Assembly (NCBI GenBank): GCA_020793565.1
Contig: DQIP01000230.1
Span: forward strand, 1-48,074
Origin: Candidatus Methanovorans sp.
GTDB taxonomy: Archaea > Halobacteriota > Methanosarcinia > Methanosarcinales > Methanosarcinaceae
Length of the DNA: 48,074 nucleotides
Reading direction: 5' to 3'
This document shows positions 17,950-29,000 of this stretch, piece by piece. Every line of letters starts with the position of its first letter. Within the stretch, counting starts at the first letter, position 1. The notes under the pieces were generated by a model. It was not told the DNA's origin and made no database searches. It saw nothing but the letters and a program-made list of their open reading frames with translations. The position numbers were made by a program, and so were the translations under genes.

Positions 17950-18507
17950 ATGCAACTTCCAACACCCGATGAACTTAAGCAAAAACGAACTGAACTTGGT
18001 CTTACCCAGAGCGGACTGGCAAAACGTGCAGGAGTCAGCCAGCCTTTGATCGCACGTATCGAATCGGGTGACGTTGATCCAAGATTATCCACCCTATGGA
18101 AAATAGTTGATGCTTTTGAAGCTACGGAGAAAGAGCACATGTTAGTGAAAGATATCATGCACTCGCCTGTGATCCACTCAACTCCTGATATTTCGGTGGA
18201 TGAAGCAGTGCGACTTATGGAAGAATACGGATTTTCACAGGTTCCTGTTATTGATAATGGTGTTCCTGTCGGAAGCATATCCGATGACCTGATCATAAAA
18301 TCGATGGCAAACAAAAAAACAGACATAATATCCCAGATGAAAGTATGTAACATGATGGAAGAATCATTCCTCACTGTTTCCCCGACAACAGATATCGGTG
18401 TTGTATCGCACATGCTTGAGAGTAATCCTGCTGTACTGGTGCTGGAAAAGGGACGGGTTGTAGGTGTTGTGACAAAGCACGATATAATCCGTTTGTTGCA
18501 TGCCTGA
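17950..18507 (+). CDS. XRE-type HTH transcriptional regulator with paired CBS domains
   Basis: LKQKRTELGLTQSGLAKRAGVSQPLIARIESGDVDPRLSTLWKIVDAF HTH; VKDIMHSPVIHSTPDISVDEAVRLM CBS. Confidence 0.94.
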   Translation: MQLPTPDELKQKRTELGLTQSGLAKRAGVSQPLIARIESGDVDPRLSTLWKIVDAFEATEKEHMLVKDIMHSPVIHSTPDISVDEAVRLMEEYGFSQVPVIDNGVPVGSISDDLIIKSMANKKTDIISQMKVCNMMEESFLTVSPTTDIGVVSHMLESNPAVLVLEKGRVVGVVTKHDIIRLLHA

Positions 18508-18713
18508 TCTTGTGCACAAAACAAAGACAACCGCAATCGCCAATTACGTTAACTACAATTATATAGTATATTGTATTACTGAGTGCAAACTGAATTGAGA
18601 TTAATATAATAAGCAAGAGTAATACCATTTCAATACGATCTTCATAGATTACCACATACATACACTACCATAATACATACACTACAAGATAATCGTAAAT
18701 TTGGAGAATAATT

Positions 18714-19868
18714 ATGGATTTGGAAAACACATTATTAATGATGCCCGGTCCTGTTCCGGTTGCACCAAGAACACTGAGGGCTATGGCAAAGCCAATGATA
18801 AACCACAGGGGTGCCGCATTTTCTGAAATGTATGATGACTGCCGTGAAATTCTGGCAGGTGTTTTCAAGACACAGAATGATATTTTTGTTATCAGCGGTT
18901 CCGGAAGTGCATCCATGGAAGCCGCTATTGGATGTACCATCAATAAGGATGATACGATAGTCACTATTGAGAACGGGAAGTTTGGAGAGCGATTCAAGGA
19001 CATTGCAGGCAGATACGGAAACGTGGTTCCCCTGGAATTTGAATGGGGTGAGGGTATCGATCTTGGAATTGTCGAGGAGAAACTATCGGAAGGCGCAAAG
19101 GCTGTCACATTGGTGCACAACGAGACCTCTGCAGGCATTATGAATCCGGCAAAAGAAGTCGGGAAACTTGCAAGAAAATACGATGCTTTGTTTATCATGG
19201 ATGGTGTGACATCCATTGGCGGAGATGTTGTCGAGGTCGATGAGTGGGGTGTTGACATTGCAGTTGTAGGTTCGCAGAAATGCCTGGCAGCACCGCCAGG
19301 CCTTTCGATGATATCAGTCAGTGAACGTGCATTCTCAGCAATGGATGATGTAGACCGGATGCCATATTATCTTGATCTTAAAGCATACAAAAAGAGTGCT
19401 GACAAGGAAAGCACGCAGACCCCATATACACCTGCAATCCCATTGTTCTTTGCACTCCATGATGCGCTTAACATCGTCAGGGAAGAGGGAATGGATGCAA
19501 GGATCAAACGCCACAGGACAGGTGCGGAAGCGATTCGTGCAGCAGTCGCTGCCATGGGAATTGACATGCTTCCAAAATTGAATGAACACAGTAGTTATTC
19601 AAATACAGTTTCTGCTATGAAAGCACCTGACAGTGTTGGCGGCAATAATATTAAGAAAGACATGCTTGAACGCGGAATTGTTATTGCAGGCGGCCAGGCA
19701 AGGTTGAGCGACAGGATATTCAGGATCGGAAGCATGGGTAACTTTACAGCACATGAAATACTGGTTACAATCCAGCAACTTGAGACCGTCCTTCATAAAC
19801 GCGGTGTTGTACCCGGCCATGGAGCCGGCATCCAGGCAGCAAGCAACGTGCTGGATACGCTTCTCTAA
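18714..19868 (+). CDS. Class V aminotransferase (alanine-glyoxylate aminotransferase family)
   Basis: MMPGPVPVAPRTLRAMAKPMINHR, GSQKCLAAPPGLSMISVS PLP-Lys motif. Confidence 0.93.
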   Translation: MDLENTLLMMPGPVPVAPRTLRAMAKPMINHRGAAFSEMYDDCREILAGVFKTQNDIFVISGSGSASMEAAIGCTINKDDTIVTIENGKFGERFKDIAGRYGNVVPLEFEWGEGIDLGIVEEKLSEGAKAVTLVHNETSAGIMNPAKEVGKLARKYDALFIMDGVTSIGGDVVEVDEWGVDIAVVGSQKCLAAPPGLSMISVSERAFSAMDDVDRMPYYLDLKAYKKSADKESTQTPYTPAIPLFFALHDALNIVREEGMDARIKRHRTGAEAIRAAVAAMGIDMLPKLNEHSSYSNTVSAMKAPDSVGGNNIKKDMLERGIVIAGGQARLSDRIFRIGSMGNFTAHEILVTIQQLETVLHKRGVVPGHGAGIQAASNVLDTLL

Positions 19869-19878
19869 GTGCAAGTGT

Positions 19879-19934
19879 CAGTTTACAGTTCAGTTTACAG
19901 TTCAGTTTACAGTTCAGTTTACAGTTCAGTTTAC
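19879..19934 (+). repeat. 12-bp tandem repeat (CAGTTTACAGTT), about 4.7 copies
   Basis: Four exact units 19879-19926 plus partial. Confidence 0.95.
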
Positions 19935-19947
19935 GTTCAGTTTATAG

Positions 19948-20439
<492 letters not shown>

Positions 20440-20549
20440 TATTTGCTCGGATAGGACAGCATTTTAAAACATTTCATATAAGTAATATATGAATATTTAA
20501 ATATAATACAGATATCATTTAAGCTGATAAAACTAAATGGAGATTATAC

Positions 20550-20954
20550 ATGGCGATTAATTTAGGATTTGTTGTGGCTGAGTTTAACAGGGATCTGACA
20601 TACCAGATGGAACTTCTTGGGATCGAGCACGCTAAATTTTTAGGAGCAGACGTCAAAAAGACAATTCTTGTTCCTGGCGTTTATGATATGCCGCTTGCGA
20701 TCAAAAAACTATGTGAGCAGGATGATATCGATGCTGTTGTCACGATCGGTGCAGTGATAGAAGGTGCAACAAAACATGATGAGATAGTTGTGCAGCAGGC
20801 TTCACGAAAGATCATGGACCTTTCACTGGAGTTCGGAAAACCTGTGACACTCGGAATTTCCGGACCAGGCATGACCCGAATGGAAGCACACCAGCGTGTG
20901 GATTACGCCAAACGTGCTGTTGAAGCAGCGGTCAAACTGGTTCAGCGTCTTTGA
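20550..20954 (+). CDS. ribH: 6,7-dimethyl-8-ribityllumazine synthase
   Basis: [45 protein letters not shown]. Confidence 0.95.
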   Translation: MAINLGFVVAEFNRDLTYQMELLGIEHAKFLGADVKKTILVPGVYDMPLAIKKLCEQDDIDAVVTIGAVIEGATKHDEIVVQQASRKIMDLSLEFGKPVTLGISGPGMTRMEAHQRVDYAKRAVEAAVKLVQRL

Positions 20955-20996
20955 ACTTATTACTATTCAGCAAGTATCCGGAAATACTGAAATTGT

Positions 20997-22148
20997 GTGG
21001 TTATCATGGCATCTTCAAGACTCAAGCGTGTAGAAGAATCGGCAACGATCAAGATCGCAAATATTGCAAACCAACTGAAACGAGACGGCATTGATGTCAT
21101 AAGTTTCAGTCTCGGCGAGCCTGATTTTGATACACCAAAACACATCTGTGATGCGGCAGCGGATGCAATGTACCGGGGAGAGACACACTATGCACCATCT
21201 GCCGGCATTCCTGAACTCAGGAGCGCCATTGCGGATAAATTGTGCACTGAGAACAAACTGGATGTTACCGAATCGGATGTCCTTGTAACACCAGGTGCCA
21301 AGCAGGCAATATTCGAGATCATGATGGCGGTACTTGATGATGGCGATGAGGCATTGCTGTTCGATCCTGCATGGGTATCATATGACCCATGCATCAAATT
21401 CGCAGGTGCAAATAGTGTATGGGTGCCAACTGATCCTGATAATGGATTTGCCCCGCATGATATCCAGGAAAGCATCACCAGCAAGACACGCATGATAGTT
21501 GTGAACAGCCCATCCAATCCTACCGGCGGCGTGTTTGGAAAGGAGATTCAAAAACAGATCGCAGACCTTGCTATCGACCATGACCTGCTTGTGCTTTCTG
21601 ACGAAATATATGAGAAGATCGTCTATGGCATTGAACACGTAAGTATCGGCGCGATGGACGGTATGCATGAGCGCACGATCACTGTGAATGGTTTTTCAAA
21701 GGCGTATGCAATGACAGGCTGGCGTCTTGGTTATGTAACCGCAGCACCTGATATTTTAAAGGGTCTGCTAAAGATACATTCCCATTCCGTAAGCAGTGCA
21801 ACAACTTTTGCGCAGTATGGCGGTGTTGCAGCGCTTACAGGTCCGCAGGAGCCTGTTGGGGAGATGGTGAAAGAGTTCAGGATCAGGCGCGATATTCTGG
21901 TTGACGGCTTAAACTCGATCGGTATCAAGTGCAAAAAACCGGAAGGCGCATTCTATGCATTTGCCGATGTCAGCGAATACGGCAACGGTGATGAAATTAC
22001 CGAGAAATTGCTTGCAGATGCGCATGTTGCTGTTACGCCCGGTTCTGCTTTTGGTGCAAGCGGCAAGGATTTCATAAGGATATCGTATGCGACCTCACAG
22101 GAGAGGATCCGGGAAGCGCTTGGCAGGATCGAAGATGTGTTAGTGTGA
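20997..22148 (+). CDS. Class I/II pyridoxal-phosphate aminotransferase (aspartate aminotransferase-like)
   Basis: FSLGEPDFDTPKHI, NSPSNPTGGVF, NGFSKAYAMTGWRLGY. Confidence 0.94.
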   Translation: MVIMASSRLKRVEESATIKIANIANQLKRDGIDVISFSLGEPDFDTPKHICDAAADAMYRGETHYAPSAGIPELRSAIADKLCTENKLDVTESDVLVTPGAKQAIFEIMMAVLDDGDEALLFDPAWVSYDPCIKFAGANSVWVPTDPDNGFAPHDIQESITSKTRMIVVNSPSNPTGGVFGKEIQKQIADLAIDHDLLVLSDEIYEKIVYGIEHVSIGAMDGMHERTITVNGFSKAYAMTGWRLGYVTAAPDILKGLLKIHSHSVSSATTFAQYGGVAALTGPQEPVGEMVKEFRIRRDILVDGLNSIGIKCKKPEGAFYAFADVSEYGNGDEITEKLLADAHVAVTPGSAFGASGKDFIRISYATSQERIREALGRIEDVLV

Positions 22149-22227
22149 GTTTTAATTGCCCGGGGGAGGGTACTCAAGGATCTTGCATTTCCGCAGTTGT
22201 TCTTGATTTCGGTTTTATTTATTATCT

Positions 22228-22358
22228 GAGACTGTCGGAAAAGTCCATATTTAGGGGGGGTTGTAACTTATTAAATAAATTGCTTACAACGCAGCATAGC
22301 GTTTTACTTACAAATATTAATTAAATTGTTTCGATTTCACCACTTTTCCGACAATCTC
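22228..22358. mobile_element. MITE-like element with 17-bp terminal inverted repeats
   Basis: GAGACTGTCGGAAAAGT (22228-22244) and ACTTTTCCGACAATCTC (22342-22358), 1 mismatch; no ORF inside. Confidence 0.65.
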
Positions 22359-22390
22359 TGTCTTTCTTTTTTATGCATCAAAGCATACCA

Positions 22391-24144
22391 TCAGAGTATT
22401 CTCCTTCTTGAAAGCAGTATTATTAGAACTAAGAAGACCACTCCTAAAAATTCAAAACCGGGTATGGATTTTCCAGGGCTTGTTTGGATATTATCTGTGA
22501 CATTATTATCTGTGACATTATTATCTGGTATAATAACCTGGGATTGTGTAGTATCTACCTCCATGCCTGCAACTTTTACCAGCCAGATATCATGCCCTCC
22601 AGACCCATATGATTCCGAGGTTCCTGCAATTACATATCCACCATCTGATGTCTGCTGAACAAAACTGGCCACATCTCTCTTCAATCCCCCTATGGTCTTG
22701 CTCCACTCAAGATTGCCGTTGACATCAATTTTTAAGAGCCAGGCATCAAAATTACAATAATGTATCTGACCTTTAAAATCAGGATTCTTAGCTGTGTCGA
22801 TTGCACCTGCCATTACATATCCTCCATCTGAGGTCTGCACAACAGAATAAGCATAATCATGCCCATCCAATCCAAAAGTCTTGTTCCACTGCTCATTGCC
22901 ATTTGCATCGGTCTTCAAAAGCCAGGCATCACCTCCTGTCCCATATGACCTCGTCTCACCTGCGAGAATATAGCCACCATCCAACGTATTCTGGACAGAA
23001 TACGCAAAGTCGGAACCAGCTCCGCCAAATGTCCTGTTCCACTGTTCAGTTCCATTTTCATCGGTTTTTAAGAGCCAGGCATCTTCAGGATACGAGGCAT
23101 CTCCTGCCAGTATATATCCTCCATTCGGGATCTCCCGAACAGAAGATATTGTACCAGACCCGTTTAATATAAGGGTCTTACTCCACTGTTTAGTTCCATT
23201 TGCATCGGTCTTTAAGAGCCATGCATTACTTCCGGTCCTATGCGCCCCCGTCGTCATACCTGCAAGAATCAAGCCGCTATCAGAGGTCTGCTGAATTGAT
23301 TGAGCATTTCCAAGATCAAAAAAATATTGTTTAGGTAGATGATTTACATTCACATCAGTTTTGACTAGCACAGTAAAACTTTTTATAATCTTTTCAATGC
23401 TCACTAACATATAACCGCCATCATGAAGATGTAAAACGGAGGGGATAACCCTGAAATCTACAAAAGTCTTGTTCCATTGTTCATTGCCATTTACATCAAC
23501 TTTTATTATCAATGCATCATTCGAATACATTCCTTTACTATCTAGACGCTTAATAGTACCTACAAGAATATATCCGTCGTCTGAAGTCTGCTGAACAGAT
23601 CTCCCGGTGTCACCATATATTCCACCAAATGTTCGATTCCATTCTTCAGAAGGAAACTCAGTTGTTTTTGGATTTAGATTAGTAGAGACAAAATCTGGTT
23701 CAATAACAGTCGATCCGTCAGAATATTGATAAAAAGGTTTGAAGACGACTAGATTATTATGTCCGAGAAATATTCCATCGAACTTTGACTCAATAATTGT
23801 ATATTCTATTTTATCAATAGTTTTATTGTAATAAAAATAATTTCCTTCCTTTAGTTTCATGTTTTTTATAATTTTTTCATTCTTGTATAAAGTAAAGTCT
23901 GCTACAAAAGGATGTGAATACACCACATAATCCATTGATAATGAATATCCTTCTTTTAGTAATGTAGTACACGATATAGTTACTCCATATGAACTATCGT
24001 AGGGAATTATTATTCTAGAATCTAATATTAAATCTCCTACTGCTGCATTTGCTGGAATGGATGAAAATATTGAAAATAAAATACTTATTGTAAAAAAATA
24101 AGAAATCTCAACTTTTTTTCTTCCAAGATAGTATTATCATTCAT
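22391..24144 (-). CDS. Secreted beta-propeller-like repeat protein with C-terminal PGF-CTERM-type sorting tail; N-terminal signal peptide appears frameshifted
   Basis: Repeats WNRTFGGAGSDFAYSVQNTLDGGYILAGETRSYGTGGDAWLLKTDANG; C-term KSIPGFEFLGVVFLVLIILLSRRR; in-frame extension upstream of 23935 encodes ISILFSIFSSIPANA, but ATG at 24144 is in another frame. Confidence 0.82.
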
Positions 24145-24545
24145 TCTTTGTTGGCCGTCCATTCGAGTTATATAGTATATTCAAAGTAGAATCTATTTTT
24201 GTCTTGCATAAACTATCCATCTTACAACATAAATCATTTTCATCGCCGGTTTTTTCAATGTAGGATGTCTTTGCATCCTCTGTTATGACATTCGACAGGC
24301 GCCGCATGTATGGCATCGAAAGGCAGTCTATGAATATCGGGATGATCTCCTTATCGTCCTCAAACTCCATCATCACATTTTTGATAATGGATGTCTCACC
24401 AACGCGTCTTGGTCCAAGAACAGCAAGGTTTATACTGGCACCGTGTTTTACGCTTCTGATCTGGTCAAGGATCAATTATGTTTCCTTTCACGATTGACGA
24501 AATCGGGTTTGTTACAGGCTTGTCGTAGACGAAGGGTCTTATCAT
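24137..24545 (-). pseudogene. Degenerate archaeal AAA ATPase fragment
   Basis: MIRPFVYDKPVTNP / FVNRERKH / ILDQIRSVKHGASINLAVLGPRRVGETSI spread over different frames; Walker A Lys replaced by Glu; C-terminus missing. Confidence 0.8.
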
Positions 24546-24611
24546 AAGTATGGACTATGACAGTCTGGACTATATATAGGATTGCCTTGGTGTGGCCTTG
24601 GGACAAAATCA

Positions 24612-24932
24612 TCAAATCTGCAACTTCATTGCTTTACAATCTTCCTCTTTGAGCTTAACGACACGAGTAAAAAATTTCGCAGAATATTCTTTTAAAAATT
24701 TTAGTACTCTCTTTTCATCCTTCATCTGGACAATAATTACCCCCCGTATTAGTTTTTTGTATGCGATATCATCCAACAATCCATGTCTGCGGTATCTGTA
24801 TTTTCCCTGATGTGAACTTGTTTCTTGTCCATAAAATGCTTTAGCGAATGTACTTGCTTTGGTTTTGTCTTTGCCAGTAGGTACTGTGAATGCTATTAAT
24901 ATTCCTTCCATTAGATGGGCATATACACCCAT
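24612..24932 (-). CDS. Small conserved-looking hypothetical protein
   Basis: About 100 aa, Lys-rich compact ORF MEGILIAFTVPTGKDKTKASTFAKAFYGQETSSHQGKYRYRRHGLLDDIAYKKLIRGVIIV. Confidence 0.55.
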   Translation of the reverse strand: MGVYAHLMEGILIAFTVPTGKDKTKASTFAKAFYGQETSSHQGKYRYRRHGLLDDIAYKKLIRGVIIVQMKDEKRVLKFLKEYSAKFFTRVVKLKEEDCKAMKLQI

Positions 24933-25051
24933 AGATGTATATACTTAACGGTGAATATGGTATTATGGCCGCAGAATCTCGTACTGAAAATAAAAATAAC
25001 TGGAAAATTAGACTGGTCCATAACATCATCCCATAACAGACAGGATATACA

Positions 25052-26023
25052 TCATAAAAACAATGCCAGTGTAAATATTATCACAAGCATGATCGCGATT
25101 CTTATCGTAGTTGCTATTGCAAGTATCTGCAACCCGATCCTGGGACCAAATATTCCAACATAGTATGGTATCAGGAATTTCATTGCCATTGTAACACTCG
25201 ATAAAACATCACCAACAAGCAACGTCAAAATGATTTCTTTACTTGTGAGCACTCCGGTTGACAATAGGGTGCTGGCTGTCGAATGAGCTGCCATAAAATT
25301 TGCAAACTGTGCCACAATAATACTTAATCCTGCAGGTGGTATTGGAAAATATACACATACAAATGCCAGGTGGTCCGCAAGCACATCAAAAGCTCCTGCT
25401 GTTATCAGAACACATACAATAAAAAAAACAGGGATAGTCATACCCAGTATTCGCTTAAGGATACTTTTCGAGGATTGTAAACTAATCTTAAAAGCTTCTT
25501 TTATCCCCGGACGTATTTCTACCGGATGATTTACAGGCTCACAACTTGTTTTTTCCAGAAGGACCCTTCCTACCAGCATAATAAATAATGTCTTGATGAA
25601 TCCGATTAGCACCAGTATACAAAAGTAAATAATACCGGTCATACCCAGCAAAGGTATGAGCACTGGAAGCAGCGCACGCCAGTGCATTAAAATCGCCGGA
25701 AAAGATGTCATCATAGAAGCTATAAAAAGTTCCTTCTTCTCAATCAGTTTGTCATTGTGAAAAGAAGCAAGCATCGAATTGGCAGATGTCGGGGATATGA
25801 ATGCAGTCATGAAACTGGCTCCGCATTCATCTCTCAAATTGGCAAAATTCGAGATCGGCCTGGCAAGATATGCAACCTTATCCGTAACCTTCAAAGCAAT
25901 GATAAATTCTGCAAAAACCACACCGATTATCATAAACGGTACGGTTTTGCTGAGTAAACTAAACGATAGTCCTGCTGCACTGGTGAGTAATTGATAAATT
26001 CCGCTATATACCATCTGCATCAT
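25052..26023 (-). CDS. Nucleoside recognition (Gate) domain membrane protein
   Basis: Multi-TM with FMTAFISPTSANSMLASFHNDKLI; start overlaps CobN 3' end by 20 nt. Confidence 0.75.
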   Translation of the reverse strand: MMQMVYSGIYQLLTSAAGLSFSLLSKTVPFMIIGVVFAEFIIALKVTDKVAYLARPISNFANLRDECGASFMTAFISPTSANSMLASFHNDKLIEKKELFIASMMTSFPAILMHWRALLPVLIPLLGMTGIIYFCILVLIGFIKTLFIMLVGRVLLEKTSCEPVNHPVEIRPGIKEAFKISLQSSKSILKRILGMTIPVFFIVCVLITAGAFDVLADHLAFVCVYFPIPPAGLSIIVAQFANFMAAHSTASTLLSTGVLTSKEIILTLLVGDVLSSVTMAMKFLIPYYVGIFGPRIGLQILAIATTIRIAIMLVIIFTLALFL

Positions 26024-29000
26024 CTACAAAAGCAACTTTCTTCCATTTTTTCTCGATACCTGACATCTTAATATCCCATGATTCAACATCATCCCTGTTC
26101 AGGACTGTGATCTCGCCACCCTGAAAATCGCCGTCTATTACGCCAAGTTTTTCCTCCATAACACCTTCTATGTCAAGATAGGATTCCTTGAGTTTCTGTA
26201 GCGTTTCTTCATCAGGTTTCCAGAGTTCACGCTCCACTGCTTCTATCAGTCTTCGCGTCATTTCCTCAAGTGCATAAGGGTTGTTTTCCTCAAACCATTC
26301 CTTCATCTCTTCATCGAATACGAATGTCTCTGCGATGTCATCAAAAACCCATTTATCCACAAGTTTTGTTGTTGCGCTCCAGCCATATACGTGATCCACA
26401 CGTTTAGAGATATCGCCAGCACCCTTATATCCATGTCGTTTTTTACCATCGATCCATTTCGGATTGAGAAGCCTTGTTCGCACAACACGCTCGACCTCGT
26501 CCCCTACATCACGCACCACCGGGCGTTCAGGATCCCTGGTATCTCCAATATATGCTGTGACATCCTTACCGGAAATATGCTTTGCAGCAATCGTAAAACC
26601 GCCATGAAATCCAAAGTTACAGCAGCAATCAAGAATGTCAAGCTCGTCTGAGTCTTTTTTGTGGTAGGTAACATCAACTGACTTCAACAGGTCTGCAAAC
26701 TCTGCATGATTTTCTTCTCCAAATGTGCCCTTTCCATAAGAATATCCACTCCAGCCGATGAAAACATCTGCAAGGTCAGCGTCTTCCTTCCATGCAGATG
26801 CAAAGATCGCAAGAGTTACACCTATGCCATATGTACCCGGTTTTGCGCCGAAAACGCGGTACGTTGCAAGACGCTGTGCAGTCTCAGCATCATGATCACC
26901 AAGCAGCCGCCTCATCTTTTCAAGGGTATGTTTTCGCACGTAATTCATCTCATCGGGTTCATCAAGAACTGCGATCTTCTGCGCAGCATCATCGATCAGT
27001 TCCATAATATTCGGGCAGGCATCCCGCAGGACCCCGCCAACCCTGACTGTACAGTCGATCCGTGCCCGTCCAAGTTCTTCGAGTGGAATAACCTCTACAC
27101 TTTTTACTGTACCGTTTTCCTGCCATACCGGACGTGCTCCCATAAGATACAGGATCTGGGCAGCTTCCTCCCCGTCTGCACGGAAGATATCTGCGCTCCA
27201 GAGAACAAAACCGATATTTTCAGGGTACTTCCCTTCCGCCTCCATATAACTTTCCAATAAAACGCCGGCAAGTTTCATTCCGATATTCCATGCCGCCCGG
27301 GTTGGAATTTTCGTAGTGTCAATTGCATACATATTCCTTCCTGTCGGAAGGACATCGACCTTGCCGCGGGTCAAAGCACCACATGGTCCGGATTCAATAT
27401 AATTTGATTCAAACCCACGGAGAAGGTTGTTTATTTCATCTTCAGTCCCGTGAACGATTTTAGGGATGAGCGACATCCCAAACCTGACGACTTTGACCAA
27501 TATATCCCGTTTATCCCGATCAGCAATATCTTTGATGGATCTGCTGCAAATGTCAAGGATCACACCATCATCTAATTCATCATCAAGTTCAATACCCTTT
27601 TCAACATTATTTTCAACATCTTTTTCCATTTCCGATATAATCTCCCCCATGATCCTGACAGCCGTATCAGTGCTCTCATCCAGCAGTTCCCCGTTCGTCT
27701 TTCCTGATGTATTGAGCACGGTTGGGTTTTCGATCACATTCTCATACGAGAAGCCCATGCATTCCAGTATGCATCTTCTTATAGACGGATATGTACCAAC
27801 ATCGAACCTGAGTATCGAAACCAGCATGTTCGCAAGGTCCCTGCCAGTTGGCGCATTACCCAGTATATGCATTCCGTCCCTGATCTGGGTCTCCCGCAGC
27901 AGTGTTAACTGGCCGTGCAGGTCATCTACAACCCTGTCTCGTTCATCTTCTTCATGATGAGCCGGCGTTTGGTCATCCTTGATAAGATTCACTTCTTTTG
28001 CCTTATCAACTACCAGATGGAATATCGAGTGAAGCCTTGTATTATCATTGGTGACCTTTGCCTTCCCATATTCAGAAAGCAGGTCGCCCAGGTCTTCAAG
28101 TCCTTCATACAGTCCGGACGGTGCCATCACAGGAAGCAGGTGATCGACCATGGTAGCATATCCCCGGCGCTTGGCTATTGTTGATTCCATGGGGTTAATA
28201 ATATTATAGATATACAGGTGAGGTATGGTTCCAATTGAAAGCTGTGGATAGCATTCTGTTGATAAGCCAACTACTTTTCCGGGCAGGAACTCAAGCAGTC
28301 CATGTGTGCCAACATGTACGATCGCATCTGCCCCGAATTCATACTCGATCCATTTGTAAACAGCAAGCCATTGATGTGGCGGAGGACAGAGCGGGTCGTG
28401 GAGGATCTTGCAGACCTCCCCGTCACATTTTGCACCAGCGCAGCCTCTCTTTGGCTGGATCGTTATGAAAATATTCCCGAACCTGAGCCCGGGTATTACG
28501 ATGTTATCACCGTACAATCCCATACTGAGCTTTGCCCATTCCATATCTTTTAGATCGGATTCGGAGGATGTTGCTTTGCTTTTGTCAGAAAGATCGGATC
28601 GCGGGTCGCCCCACGTCTCGATGAGTTCTTGCTGAATACGATCCGGAAATCCGGAGAACCATTCGAGATATTTTTCACGGGGCAGCATGGTCGATCCGCC
28701 TTTCTGTACGATCTCGGACAGTGGGGTCCACCTGAATTCACTTATTGCTTTTTTTTCAAGGATCTCGTGGATCAGGTCATCTCCGCTCTCCGGAATATTA
28801 TCTCCAAGATCATAACCCTCATCTCTCATCCTGTGAAGGAGGCGAACGACACTCTCCAGTGAATCCAGTCCAAGTGCTGTCCCTATGGTGGCTTCCACGC
28901 CTTTGCATGGTGAATTGAGTAAAACGAGTGCAACCTTGCGCTCTGAATTTGGCATGTCCTTTAAATGAAGCCATTTTGCACATCTGGAAACCATGAATTC

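Noticed and set aside
17865-18536. 223-aa ORF antisense to the HTH-CBS regulator
   Set aside because: Ser/Thr-rich antisense translation of a conserved gene.
19879-19934. Possible CRISPR array from short repeats
   Set aside because: Units are directly abutting 12-mers with no spacers; no cas genes in the window.
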